From contig NZ_JBHTKL010000005.1 of the NCBI RefSeq assembly GCF_042675915.1, positions 372,001 to 436,000 on the forward strand: a DNA stretch of 64,000 nt, in the 5' to 3' direction. Origin of the DNA: Thalassobacillus_A hwangdonensis (lineage in GTDB: Bacteria; Bacillota; Bacilli; Bacillales; Halobacillaceae). The notes under the pieces are model-generated. The model saw only the letters and a list, made by a program, of their open reading frames with translations, had not been told where the DNA came from and did no database searches. A program made the translations under genes and the position numbers. Below, one piece after another: positions 16,438 to 24,810 of this stretch (within the stretch, counting starts at the first letter, position 1; every line of letters starts with the position of its first letter).

Positions 16438-17817
16438 TCAATAAAGTTTTCCTTGTCGATACAATACTTCGGAGAGCTTTCCAACAGCATGAATGTAGCA
16501 GTTCTGTCTCAATGGGAACGGATCCCCGAAGAATTGCGGAAGGATGGTATCCATCGTATGCTGCATTTTTTTGAATAGCAGCTTATAGATCTCCTCTTCT
16601 TCATAGAATTGCGTTTCACGTCCCTGCATCCATTCGAAATAGGAAACAATTACACCACCGGCGTTTGCCAGGATATCGGGGATGATGACGACTCCTCGGT
16701 CAGCAAGGTATTCGTCCGCCTGTTCCGTTATTGGACCGTTCGCACCTTCGACGATGATGTTCGCTTTGATCTCCTCAACATTGTCCTCATGAATCTGGTC
16801 TTCCAATGCTGCGAGAATCAAGGTATCTACTTCCAACGTCAGAAGTTCATCACGGTCTTTGATGATCGCTTTGATTCCTTGATCATCTAATTGTCCTTCT
16901 TCGGTCGGAAGCGCGCCATCATGGTCCTCTGTGTACTTTATGAGTGCTGGGATATCAAGGCCGTCTGAATTATAGAGGCAAACATTCCGGTCACTAACCG
17001 CCACCACCCGGTTTTGCAAGTGGTCGCACTGAAATGCCTCCAATGCAGCGACTGAACCGACATTACCGAAACCTTGGACAGCGATGTCGAATGGTTTATC
17101 CAGATGATCCAGTGCGGTCTGGGCAAAGCGGTTTTCGTTTTCACGGAACCATTTCTTATTCTCTTTTAGGAAATCATGCATCATGTATCGGAAAGAGAAG
17201 TAAACCCCCTTACCAGTAGCTTCACGACGTCCCAGAGAACCTCCGTTCAATATGCTTTTACCTGTGAAGCTTCCACGGTACGCATGTCCAGGGTGGATGG
17301 ATTTGAATTCCGCCATCATCCAATCCATTTCCCGTTCACCAGTACCCATATCAGGTGCAGGGATATCTTTATCCGGTCCAATAATATCACTGAAATACTG
17401 CACATATTTCTTACAGATCAGATTCAGTTCTTTAACGGTGTATTCGCGAGGATCGATGATGACGCCACCTTTACCGCCTCCGAACGGTACTTCGTGCAAG
17501 GAGTTCTTCAAAGTCATCAGCTCTGCGAGTTTCGATACTTCGTCTTCATTTACACTTTCATGGAACCGGATACCACCTTTATAAGGTCCGAGTGTATTGT
17601 TATGCTGCACCCTGAAGGCTGGGATCCGTACCACTCTTCCATTTTCAAGTGGCACCCTTAGAAAGGATTTGCTGATGTTGTTTGGGGTGGAAAGGATGGA
17701 CTCAAGTGATTTGAAAGCCTTCTCCCTGTCATCCCCTTGCATATCGGGTAAATAGGATTCATCGTCGTTCAATGCCTGCAATGATTCATTAATAATTCCC
17801 TTCATTTCCATATTCAT
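16438..17817 (-). CDS. Glu/Leu/Phe/Val dehydrogenase-family enzyme, long form
   Basis: Catalyses NAD(P)-dependent oxidative deamination of an amino acid, most likely glutamate. Visible signatures are GPYKGGIRFH, the active-site VPFGGGKGGVI, PAPDMGTGEREMDWM, the Rossmann motif GFGNVGS and the C-terminal PDILANAGGVIVSYFEW. At 459 residues it is about 35 longer than B. subtilis RocG. The extra length sits mainly before the Rossmann strand (FLKENKKWFRENENRFAQTALDHLDKP). I chose ATG 17817, 11 nt after AAGGAG; the upstream extension from 17856 would include that site. Substrate choice (Glu versus branched-chain) cannot be settled by eye. Confidence 0.88.
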   Translation of the reverse strand: MNMEMKGIINESLQALNDDESYLPDMQGDDREKAFKSLESILSTPNNISKSFLRVPLENGRVVRIPAFRVQHNNTLGPYKGGIRFHESVNEDEVSKLAELMTLKNSLHEVPFGGGKGGVIIDPREYTVKELNLICKKYVQYFSDIIGPDKDIPAPDMGTGEREMDWMMAEFKSIHPGHAYRGSFTGKSILNGGSLGRREATGKGVYFSFRYMMHDFLKENKKWFRENENRFAQTALDHLDKPFDIAVQGFGNVGSVAALEAFQCDHLQNRVVAVSDRNVCLYNSDGLDIPALIKYTEDHDGALPTEEGQLDDQGIKAIIKDRDELLTLEVDTLILAALEDQIHEDNVEEIKANIIVEGANGPITEQADEYLADRGVVIIPDILANAGGVIVSYFEWMQGRETQFYEEEEIYKLLFKKMQHTMDTILPQFFGDPFPLRQNCYIHAVGKLSEVLYRQGKLY

Positions 17818-17977
17818 AAATGTAAATACTCCTTCCCAATGATTTCGACCAACCAAGATCGTCTATTGATACTCTTCCCCTAAAGAGGGACTTTGTAATC
17901 ATAGGAATGTAAGGAAAGAGGAATTTTCCTATTTTCTTAGAATTAAGTGAAATAGAAATAATTTATGGAGGTGCCCG

Positions 17978-18691
17978 ATGATTACTTATGATGAGATAAT
18001 GACGCAGCTCGAGTCCCTTGGATCAGAGCAAACAAAGAAAACGTTAATGAGGCATGGTGCCAAGGAACCGTTTTACGGAGTGAAAATTGGCGACTTGAAA
18101 AAGCATCTGGTCAAAAAAGTGAAGAAAGATCAGGAGCTTGTGTTGAAGCTTTATGCCTCTGGTAATAGTGATGCTATGTATCTCGCAGGGTTGAGTGTGA
18201 CGCCTGATTCATTGTCGAAGGAGCAGCTTAGAGAATGGGTTGAACAGGCGAACTGGTACATGCTGAGCGAGTACACGGTGGCACAAGTGGCCGCAGAATC
18301 GAGGTATGCGCTTGAGCTGGCGAGGGAGTGGATCGCTTCAGACAGGGAGAAGATAGCATCGGCTGGTTGGAGCACCTATGCCAACTACTTGTCGATTACT
18401 CCGGATGAGGAAATATCTTATGAAGAAATTAAAGAACTGCTTTCAAAAATCGAGAAGACCATCCATCAATCGGCGAATCGGGTCCGCTATACAATGAATG
18501 GATTTGTCATCGCTGTAGGGGCGTATTATGAACCGTTGCTGGGTGAGGCGAAACGCGTAGCGGAGGCAGTTGGAAAAGTCCATGTAAATGTAGGAGACAC
18601 AGCTTGTAAAGTGCCATATGCACCTCAATATATTGAAAAGGTCGAACAAAAGAATGGGGTAGGTAAAAAGCGTAAGAAGTGTGTCTGTTGA
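17978..18691 (+). CDS. AlkD-like DNA alkylation repair protein (HEAT-like repeats)
   Basis: A 237-residue all-helical protein of the DNA alkylation repair family, whose founder AlkD excises alkylated bases. The pattern of paired helices (DAMYLAGLSVTPDSLSKEQLREWVEQANWYMLSEY; VRYTMNGFVIAVGAYYEPLL) fits HEAT-like repeats. The catalytic residues cannot be assigned safely. Within the family this short form with a C-terminal CKVPYAP motif is often a divergent branch of unproven glycosylase activity. The start follows GGAGGTG. It is monocistronic. Confidence 0.8.
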   Translation: MITYDEIMTQLESLGSEQTKKTLMRHGAKEPFYGVKIGDLKKHLVKKVKKDQELVLKLYASGNSDAMYLAGLSVTPDSLSKEQLREWVEQANWYMLSEYTVAQVAAESRYALELAREWIASDREKIASAGWSTYANYLSITPDEEISYEEIKELLSKIEKTIHQSANRVRYTMNGFVIAVGAYYEPLLGEAKRVAEAVGKVHVNVGDTACKVPYAPQYIEKVEQKNGVGKKRKKCVC

Positions 18692-18769
18692 GGGTGAGAT
18701 GATTTTCGCTTGTTCTCTGAGCATGTCATGTATAATGATCATTAAATGACGTATCTCAAGGAGCGGCAT

Positions 18770-19732
18770 ATGTTACACTCTTTCAATCGATTATTGCAAA
18801 AAATGATGCCTTTCATAACGCCGGTATCCGTCATTCTCGGAGTTGTTTTTGCTGGATGGCTGGAATCTTTTCAGTATTTAGTGCCATGGATCTTTGCTTT
18901 CATGACGTTTGCTGGAAGTCTCGGGTCGAACTTTACTGATGTGAGGCATGTGATCAAGCATCCGGTGCCTTTATTAATTTGTCTGGTGCTGTTGCATCTG
19001 ATCATGCCTATCATCAGTCTAGGTGTCGGAAATGTTTTTTTCAGCGATGACCCATATCTCATCACTGGACTGATACTTGCATTCATCATACCTACAGGAA
19101 TAACGAGTCTGATCTGGGTTTCAATCTACAGAGGGAATGTTGTATTGACGCTATCAATCATCCTTCTTGATACGTTGCTGTCACCATTACTAGTACCATT
19201 GATCCTCCAGGCTTTCGTAGGGAACAGTATACAGATGGACGGATGGGAAATCATGACAGGATTGTTCTGGATGGTGGTCATCCCATCTCTACTAGGAATG
19301 AGTCTGAATCAGTTCACTAAGGGTAGAGTGAAGGTAACAGTAGAGCCAAAGCTAGCGCCGTTTGCAAAGCTGGCCATCATCGGTGTCATTTCGATCAACA
19401 GTTCAGGTGTCGCTTCGTATTTCAGAAATATATCATTGGAATTGATACTCGTCGCATTGGTAGTGTTCATCATCGCTGTATCCGGGTATTTCCTGGGCTG
19501 GCTGACGGCGAGTGTATTGAAACAGTCTCGGGCGAACATCATTTCCCTTACGTTCAACAGTGGAATGCGCAACATCAGCGCAGGAGCTGTCATTGCGATT
19601 ACGTATTTTCCTGATGCTGCGGCACTTCCAGTCATAGTCGGAATGCTGTTTCAACAAGTGATTGCATCCACCACAGGCGGGTTGCTCGACCGTATGTACA
19701 GGAACAAGGGAGAAGGAAGTGTCATTGTTTAA
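18770..19732 (+). CDS. Bile acid:sodium symporter-family transporter
   Basis: A membrane carrier of 320 residues with nine to ten hydrophobic helices. The characteristic crossing-helix motifs of the BASS/YocS family are present, including LTFNSGMRNISAGAVIAITYF (the conserved N-x-G-x-N-like helix) and the GITSLIW segment. Substrates of bacterial members are sodium-coupled organic anions; the specific one is unknown. ATG 18770 has AAGGAG 6 nt upstream and is preferred over the upstream GTG-type start at 18746. Confidence 0.85.
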   Translation: MLHSFNRLLQKMMPFITPVSVILGVVFAGWLESFQYLVPWIFAFMTFAGSLGSNFTDVRHVIKHPVPLLICLVLLHLIMPIISLGVGNVFFSDDPYLITGLILAFIIPTGITSLIWVSIYRGNVVLTLSIILLDTLLSPLLVPLILQAFVGNSIQMDGWEIMTGLFWMVVIPSLLGMSLNQFTKGRVKVTVEPKLAPFAKLAIIGVISINSSGVASYFRNISLELILVALVVFIIAVSGYFLGWLTASVLKQSRANIISLTFNSGMRNISAGAVIAITYFPDAAALPVIVGMLFQQVIASTTGGLLDRMYRNKGEGSVIV

Positions 19733-19761
19733 AACATAACGTGTGAGAAAGGGTGAAGGAG

Positions 19762-20193
19762 ATGGCTTTTCGCCAATCAGTCTTAATTAATGCTCCACTG
19801 GATGAGGTTTTCAATACAGCTACAGATTTCGATAATTCTCCGGAAATAATGGATAATGTAGTCGAAGTAGAGAAATTGACGGAAGGACCTGTAGGTACTG
19901 GTACTAAGGTGAAGGAAGTTCGTGAAATCAGGGGCAGGAAAGCAGAAGCGACTCTTGAAATTGTCGAATTTGTACCTAATGCCAAGTATTCCGTACAGAG
20001 TGTGCACGGTGGTGTGACGATCATCTATCATTATCAATTCAGTGATAGTGGGGAAGGTACAAGGGTTGAGTTCAATGGGGAATTGAAAACCAAAGGACTA
20101 AAAAATCTGCTGATGAAACCGTTGATGACTGCTGTTATAAAGAAGGAAGATAGCGATCACCTTGAAAAACTTAAGAAATACATTGAAGATTAA
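19762..20193 (+). CDS. SRPBCC/polyketide-cyclase-like protein
   Basis: A small soluble protein of 143 residues with the START/Bet v1 helix-grip fold: an N-terminal strand, MAFRQSVLINAPLDEVFNTATDF, then alternating strands and a long C-terminal helix (MTAVIKKEDSDHLEKLKKYIED). Such proteins bind hydrophobic ligands; no ligand can be named. It starts 30 bp after the symporter gene and may be co-transcribed. The start is a little uncertain, since ATG 19762 abuts a GAAGGAG and GTG 19753 is also possible. Confidence 0.78.
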   Translation: MAFRQSVLINAPLDEVFNTATDFDNSPEIMDNVVEVEKLTEGPVGTGTKVKEVREIRGRKAEATLEIVEFVPNAKYSVQSVHGGVTIIYHYQFSDSGEGTRVEFNGELKTKGLKNLLMKPLMTAVIKKEDSDHLEKLKKYIED

Positions 20194-20216
20194 AGGTTAG
20201 TGGAGGAGGTAATCCC

Positions 20217-20549
20217 ATGTCATGCCATGTCAAAGGAGTCCTTGTAAAAGGGGTAGGGGTGGATGAACAGACCAGGTGCTCGCATTACAGGAGTGATAGG
20301 GATGTCATCGCAATTAAATTCAAGTGCTGTGATACGTATTACTCCTGTATCTCCTGTCATGAGGAAATTGCCGGTCATCCTGTCGAAGTCTGGCCAAGAG
20401 AGGAACACTCTGAAAAGGCCATCCTATGCGGGATTTGTGGTACCCAGCATCGAATTGATACATACTTAAAGAATTCTTCAGCGTGTGTCTCATGTGGTTC
20501 CTCTTTCAACCCCGGATGTAAGCTTCACCATCATTTATACTTTGAATAA
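20217..20549 (+). CDS. CHY-type zinc-finger protein
   Basis: A 110-residue cysteine/histidine-rich protein. The CHY zinc-finger pattern is seen as TRCSHYRSDRDVIAIKFKCC..YYSCISCHEE, followed by CGICGTQH and CVSCGSSFNPGCKLHHHLYF. About eleven cysteines and several histidines could bind two or three zinc ions. Its role in bacteria is unknown. ATG 20217 follows GGAGGAGGT. It is the third gene after the symporter and may share that transcript, which ends at the hairpin at 20568. Confidence 0.85.
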   Translation: MSCHVKGVLVKGVGVDEQTRCSHYRSDRDVIAIKFKCCDTYYSCISCHEEIAGHPVEVWPREEHSEKAILCGICGTQHRIDTYLKNSSACVSCGSSFNPGCKLHHHLYFE

Positions 20550-20567
20550 CTTTACCCTGTTTATAAC

Positions 20568-20601
20568 CCGAACAATTCATCGGATATTGTTCGGTTTTTT
20601 T
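20568..20601 (+). terminator. Terminator after the CHY zinc-finger gene
   Basis: A 9-bp stem, CCGAACAAT against ATTGTTCGG, with a 9-nt loop, followed by seven T residues. Confidence 0.88.
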
Positions 20602-20843
20602 ATTTATCCCACTTCTCCCTCTTTTTGTGTGTATTTAAGAGATCTTTCACTTTTTTCCTCTAATCTTTTGAACCATCTTTCATTTTCTACTGCATCATTC
20701 TCACTTTACTCACTTCAATAGTAATTTTTAGTGTTCTTTGAGTTTCACTCTGTACTTTCATATGGAATAAAATGGTTTATTTTCCTGTATAAAGTAGGAG
20801 ATGGAACAGGGATTAAAAGAGTAATTCCTACCTACATCTGAAT
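20602..20843. other. AT-rich intergenic stretch without a gene
   Basis: The top strand at 20602-20760 is pyrimidine-rich, dominated by C and T runs. Neither strand holds a credible start with a ribosome binding site. It separates the zinc-finger terminator from the candidate centromere at 20844-20990. Confidence 0.5.
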
Positions 20844-20990
20844 TGTATACATTAAAGTTTACAAGAAAACAAAATGTAACTCTAATGTATACAATATTGA
20901 AAACAAGTTTACAAAGTTGTACTCATGCTGTTATAGAGACATGTGTACACTTTTGTAATTATGTACACGAAAAACGTATGCAAGTACACT
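20844..20990. repeat. Iterated TGTAnAC motifs: candidate parC centromere/operator
   Basis: Within about 150 bp the heptamer TGTAnAC (or a one-mismatch form) recurs on both strands. Plus-strand copies: TGTATAC at 20844 and 20886, TGTACTC at 20918, TGTACAC at 20944 and 20962, AGTACAC at 20983. Minus-strand copies: TGTAAAC at 20857-20863 and 20907-20913. Plus-strand spacings are 42, 32, 26, 18 and 21 bp. The region is AT-rich and lies directly upstream of an actin-like gene followed by a ribbon-helix-helix gene, where type II plasmid partition systems keep parC. That role is inferred. Confidence 0.6.
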
Positions 20991-21014
20991 GGAAGGAATA
21001 CTTCGAAATGCTGA

Positions 21015-21043
21015 TTGACTGGTATCCTTAAGTTCAGTACATT
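21015..21043 (+). promoter_or_regulatory. Candidate SigA promoter of the parM-like gene
   Basis: TTGACT at 21015-21020 and TACATT at 21038-21043 are separated by exactly 17 bp and lie between the repeat region and the start codon. Binding of a ParR-like protein to the neighbouring repeats could repress it, as known for ParR at parC. Confidence 0.5.
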
Positions 21044-21114
21044 TAAGACAACTCTATTTTTATAGTGATAGATTTAAAAAAGAGGACCTTCATAATGAAA
21101 GGAAGAGGCTTAAC

Positions 21115-22311
21115 ATGACAAAATCAAGAATTGCTGCAGTTGATGTAGGAAATGATGCAGTCAAAGGGATATTCGGTAAACTAGATTCAGAGCTTTACAT
21201 ACCAAACGTGATCGCGAGGGATATTGAGGATCGCCCGGTCATCGGTATTGAAGATTTGGACCAGAAGGATCCGGCAGACAACCTGCACGTCCGTGTCCAC
21301 TCCCCTGCCCTGCAGGATAACAATGCGATTTACCGTGTAGGTAATCTTGCTACGAAAAGTGACAATGCGTCAGAGTTGGATCCGGGTAGTGCGAAATCGG
21401 AAGAAGACCAGACATTGGTGATGCTCTTCGCAGCCCTTGCACTCGATGCAGTCAATGAAAAGAACGAAGGTACATTCAAGAAAGCAAATGGTGTCGTAGA
21501 TGCCAACTATACTTTGGGTACAGGACTTCCGCTAAGAGAAGTCAAAGAAGGGAAAGATGTCGGCTATCGTTCCAGACTTCTTGGCTCCGTCCACCAGGTA
21601 GAGTTCCTTGTAACACCTAAATACCAGGGCATCAAAGTCAATCTTAAATTTGATGAAGTGAAAGTCTACCCTGAGGGATTTGCAGCGTATATCAATCTAG
21701 TAATGGATAATGAATTGAATATCATTAACAAAGACTTGATCGATAAGCGTATCCTGATTCAGGATATCGGTGGCCTTTCTACAGATATCGCTGTCATCAA
21801 AGACCGTAATGTGGATGATGATAAGGCGCAAGGGTTCAACATTGGTGTGTCTGAGTCATTGGAAAAAATCCGTGAAGAAATCCGCACGAAACATGGCGTA
21901 GAGCTGGATAGCCGTCGCGACGTCGTCGATATCATCACGAAGAAAAACGATCGCAACCATATCATGGTCAAAGGAAGCCGTACTAGTGTCCATGACATTA
22001 CAGACCGCATTCTGCTGGAATTGGCGAAGAAACAGTACCGTCATCTGAGAAATGTATGGCAGAAGAACTCCCAGACAGAAATCTGCTACTTTGTCGGTGG
22101 TGGAGCTAGTGTGCTGAAAGATTACTTGAAAACGTTGAATAACAACTTAGATGGCTACAACATCGACTTTTTCGAAGACGAAAAGGAAAGCATTTGGATG
22201 ATGGCGAATGCGTATTACAAATTGATCGTCGATTTTTCACGTAAAAATGAAAAGGTGAACAAAAAAGAAGAAAAGAAGGCTGAGAAACAAACTGCCAATG
22301 CCTCTAAGTAA
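21115..22311 (+). CDS. ParM/StbA-family actin-like ATPase
   Basis: A bacterial actin homologue of 398 residues that would form ATP-driven filaments to move DNA. The actin-fold nucleotide motifs are visible: phosphate-1 DVGNDAVKGIFG (residues 10-21), phosphate-2 QDIGGLSTDIAVI (216-228) and the adenosine motif VGGGASVLKDYL in the last quarter. The C-terminal 20 residues are lysine/glutamate-rich and probably unstructured. A repeat-rich site lies upstream and a ParR-like gene begins 10 bp downstream, so this looks like a complete type II partition cassette. Plasmids normally carry such systems; here the surroundings are chromosomal. ATG 21115 follows AGGAAGAGG. Confidence 0.88.
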   Translation: MTKSRIAAVDVGNDAVKGIFGKLDSELYIPNVIARDIEDRPVIGIEDLDQKDPADNLHVRVHSPALQDNNAIYRVGNLATKSDNASELDPGSAKSEEDQTLVMLFAALALDAVNEKNEGTFKKANGVVDANYTLGTGLPLREVKEGKDVGYRSRLLGSVHQVEFLVTPKYQGIKVNLKFDEVKVYPEGFAAYINLVMDNELNIINKDLIDKRILIQDIGGLSTDIAVIKDRNVDDDKAQGFNIGVSESLEKIREEIRTKHGVELDSRRDVVDIITKKNDRNHIMVKGSRTSVHDITDRILLELAKKQYRHLRNVWQKNSQTEICYFVGGGASVLKDYLKTLNNNLDGYNIDFFEDEKESIWMMANAYYKLIVDFSRKNEKVNKKEEKKAEKQTANASK

Positions 22312-22321
22312 GGTGATGTAG

Positions 22322-22888
22322 ATGAAGAAATCAGGGAACGGGATTCAGAGGGGACAAGCGATCACATTTCGCGTCCCTTCTGATACACCTGATCATATAA
22401 TCAAACAATTGCAGCACTTGAAAGAAACGGAACGTCGTAATTTTTCCAGTAAAATCGCCGAATTCGTCACTCATGGTGTCGGTGAAACGTTAGCTAAGGA
22501 AAAAGAAACGATCACGATCCCCCTTCCGAAGCAGCTGACCAAGGCGCAAAGGGACTGGTTGAAGTACGAGCATTCTGAAGCATTGCTCGGAAGCATCCTT
22601 TATCAGTTGATTGCAGATCCGGTCAGATCAAGCGCCCTATTAGCATCATTGAACAGTAATGCGCTTGATATAAACGAAGCGTTATACCTGCAGGAAGAAC
22701 ATGCGGCCACATCTACGGATGAAGCTGTGGAAGAAGAACCTCACGAGGAAGAACTACCTCCGTTGAACCATGATGATCTGGACAACTTGAATTGGGATTC
22801 AATGAAAGATGACTTCCAGTCGCAACAGCAAGTAGAAGTGGAAGACGAGGATCCTCTCGGCGGCTTCCTTGATAAAATGAACAAATGA
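22322..22888 (+). CDS. Ribbon-helix-helix ParR-like adaptor protein
   Basis: A 188-residue protein with an N-terminal segment (about residues 12-50) reading as strand (ITFRVPS), helix (DHIIKQLQHLKETERR) and helix (SSKIAEFVTHGV), the ribbon-helix-helix DNA-binding pattern of ParR. A basic helical middle follows (about 60-110), then a strongly acidic tail (about 125-188; EEEPHEEELPP, VEDEDPLGGFLDKM). In ParR proteins the C-terminal tail contacts ParM. It is 10 bp downstream of the actin gene with AAGGTGAT as its site. Assignment rests on fold pattern and synteny, not on strong sequence identity. Confidence 0.68.
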   Translation: MKKSGNGIQRGQAITFRVPSDTPDHIIKQLQHLKETERRNFSSKIAEFVTHGVGETLAKEKETITIPLPKQLTKAQRDWLKYEHSEALLGSILYQLIADPVRSSALLASLNSNALDINEALYLQEEHAATSTDEAVEEEPHEEELPPLNHDDLDNLNWDSMKDDFQSQQQVEVEDEDPLGGFLDKMNK

Positions 22889-22940
22889 ACATAATCAGCA
22901 CTCATACGACTAAAACCAAATACTTACTCATACATTGATA

Positions 22941-22976
22941 AAGGGACGGCAGGAGAACTGCTCGTTCCTTTTTTTG
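22941..22976 (+). terminator. Terminator of the partition cassette
   Basis: A 12-bp stem with one bulge (AAGGGACGGCAG against CTGCTCGTTCCTT), loop GAGAA, followed by seven T residues. Confidence 0.85.
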
Positions 22977-22987
22977 CACTTCAAGAA

Positions 22988-23053
22988 AATTTTCTGGATA
23001 GAAGCCATAAAAAGAAGCCTGAAATCCAAGTTTTCTGAAATTTTCTGTATAAT
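22988..23053 (+). promoter_or_regulatory. Promoter region of the ABC exporter with CodY-like boxes
   Basis: TATAAT at 23048-23053 is the likely -10 element. Three matches to the CodY box AATTTTCWGAAAATT are seen: 22988-23002 (four mismatches), 23029-23043 (two mismatches) and 23039-23053 (three mismatches, overlapping the -10). CodY represses genes when branched-chain amino acids and GTP are plentiful. Control by CodY is inferred from the motif only. Confidence 0.4.
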
Positions 23054-23088
23054 GGATGCATCACCATCGATACAATCGGAGGATCACA

Positions 23089-24810
23089 ATGAGGAAGATA
23101 TTAGCTTATGTGAATACATATAAAGTTTCATTATGGATCGGCTTGTCGTTGATGATCGTTGAACTGATCGTTGAACTGGCACAACCGCTGATCATGGCGA
23201 AGATCATTGATGACGGAATACTTGAAAATGATTTCGATGCCGTTGCTATTTGGGGTGGTATCCTGCTCGGGATGTCGCTACTTGCTTTTGCATCTGGAGT
23301 GATCAATTCGTTTTTCTCTGCCAACGTCAGTCAGGGGGTCGGATATGATTTGAGGAGAGATCTTTTCAAACGTGTCCAGGCCTTCACCAGTGAAAATTTT
23401 CAGGCGTTTTCCGTGCCTTCTCTTCTTACGAGGGTTACGAATGATGTGACTCAGATACAGAATCTGATTTTCATGTCCATGCGTATTGCATTGCGGGCAC
23501 CGTTATTCATCATTGGTGGCTTGATAATGGCCTTCACCGTCCATGTCGGTCTTGCAATGGTCTTACTTTTTACTGTCCCATTCATCCTGTTATTTCTATC
23601 CTGGGTATTGCTGAAAGGTGTCGTGTTCTTCAGAAAAGTGCAGGAAAAATTGGATGGAGTCAATACCGTGATCCGGGAAAACCTGGCCAATATAAGGCTG
23701 ATCAAAGGATTTCATCGGGGTAATTACGAGGAAAAGCGCTTCACCGATAAAAACGTTTCCCTGCGTCAGGACAATAAAAAAGCGCTTTGGTTGATGGAGC
23801 TGGCAATGCCAATCGTCATGGTTCTGATGAACGCGGTGATCCTGCTTTTGCTTTGGCTTGGTGCAGGAGAATTAAGAGTGGACGGGGCACAGCCTGGTGA
23901 AGTGGTTGCCATTATCAATTACGCAACTAGAATGCTGTTCACTTTCTCTGTCTTTACATTCCTGATCATGACATTTTCACGAGGAAAAGCCTCGGCTACA
24001 CGTATTTTTGATGTGCTTGAAACGGAAGCCGTGGCTTTCAACAAGGAAGCAAGTCGTCCTGAATTGAAGGGTGGCGTCCAGTTCAAAGGTGTATCTTTCG
24101 ATTATCCTGAGAAAGAAGCGACTGCATTAAAGCAAGTCTCCTTCACGGTCGAACCTGGTCAGACGATAGGTCTTCTTGGAGAAACGGGGGCAGGGAAGAC
24201 AACGTTACTTCACTTGATTCCAAGACTGCTTATGCACAAAGAAGGTTCGATTGTAATGGATGGAACTCCAATTGAAGCAATTGATATCGAGCATCTGCGA
24301 AATGGAATAAGCCTAGTGCCGCAGGACGTCCATTTGTTTTCGGGGACAATCAGCGAAAATATTCGTTGGGGCAAACAGGATGCTACAGATGAAGAGGTGA
24401 TCCAGGCTGCTAAGGATGCTCAAATCCACCACTTTGTTAAAAGCCTACCGGAAGGTTACCAAACGAGGCTGGGTCAAAAGGGTGTCACTTTTTCCGGAGG
24501 ACAGAAGCAACGATTATCAATCGCTAGAGCATTAATACGTAAGCCGAAGCTGTTGATCCTTGACGATAGCACAAGCGCATTGGATGCACATACAGAAACA
24601 AAGCTTTTGAAAACGTTGAAGCAACACCGATGTACGGTATTCATCGTAGCGCAGAAGATAAGCACGCTGCGCGAAGCGGATCAGATTCTCCTTTTGCATA
24701 AAGGAGAACTGGTGGCTTCAGGAACCCACGAGGAACTTTTGGAAACCAGCGCTGAATACAATGGCATTTATCAGTCTCAACAACGGGAAAGGGTGATGGG
24801 AAATGGCTGA
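23089..24810 (+). CDS. ABC exporter half-transporter, degenerate ATPase subunit
   Basis: A half-transporter of 573 residues: six transmembrane helices (about 15-300) then a nucleotide-binding domain. Walker A is GETGAGKTT and the signature FSGGQKQR is canonical. The residue after Walker B is Asp, not Glu (LLILDDSTSALD), and the H-loop histidine is Gln (FIVAQKIST). These are hallmarks of the non-catalytic site in heterodimeric exporters. Its partner overlaps by 8 bp. Lengths 573 and 604 match B. subtilis YfiB and YfiC. ATG 23089 follows GGAGG with 6 nt spacing; the ORF opens further upstream at 23056 without a site. Substrate unknown. Confidence 0.92.
   Translation: MRKILAYVNTYKVSLWIGLSLMIVELIVELAQPLIMAKIIDDGILENDFDAVAIWGGILLGMSLLAFASGVINSFFSANVSQGVGYDLRRDLFKRVQAFTSENFQAFSVPSLLTRVTNDVTQIQNLIFMSMRIALRAPLFIIGGLIMAFTVHVGLAMVLLFTVPFILLFLSWVLLKGVVFFRKVQEKLDGVNTVIRENLANIRLIKGFHRGNYEEKRFTDKNVSLRQDNKKALWLMELAMPIVMVLMNAVILLLLWLGAGELRVDGAQPGEVVAIINYATRMLFTFSVFTFLIMTFSRGKASATRIFDVLETEAVAFNKEASRPELKGGVQFKGVSFDYPEKEATALKQVSFTVEPGQTIGLLGETGAGKTTLLHLIPRLLMHKEGSIVMDGTPIEAIDIEHLRNGISLVPQDVHLFSGTISENIRWGKQDATDEEVIQAAKDAQIHHFVKSLPEGYQTRLGQKGVTFSGGQKQRLSIARALIRKPKLLILDDSTSALDAHTETKLLKTLKQHRCTVFIVAQKISTLREADQILLLHKGELVASGTHEELLETSAEYNGIYQSQQRERVMGNG

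Noticed and set aside
20485..20721. Open frame over the zinc-finger gene end and the pyrimidine-rich tract
   Set aside because: It crosses a strong terminator and is a low-complexity Ser/Leu/Phe product of C/T-rich DNA.
20843..21031. Open frame of 62 codons in the candidate centromere
   Set aside because: It starts at a TTG without a site and owes its apparent pattern (repeated CTH/VYT-like residues) to the TGTAnAC repeats.
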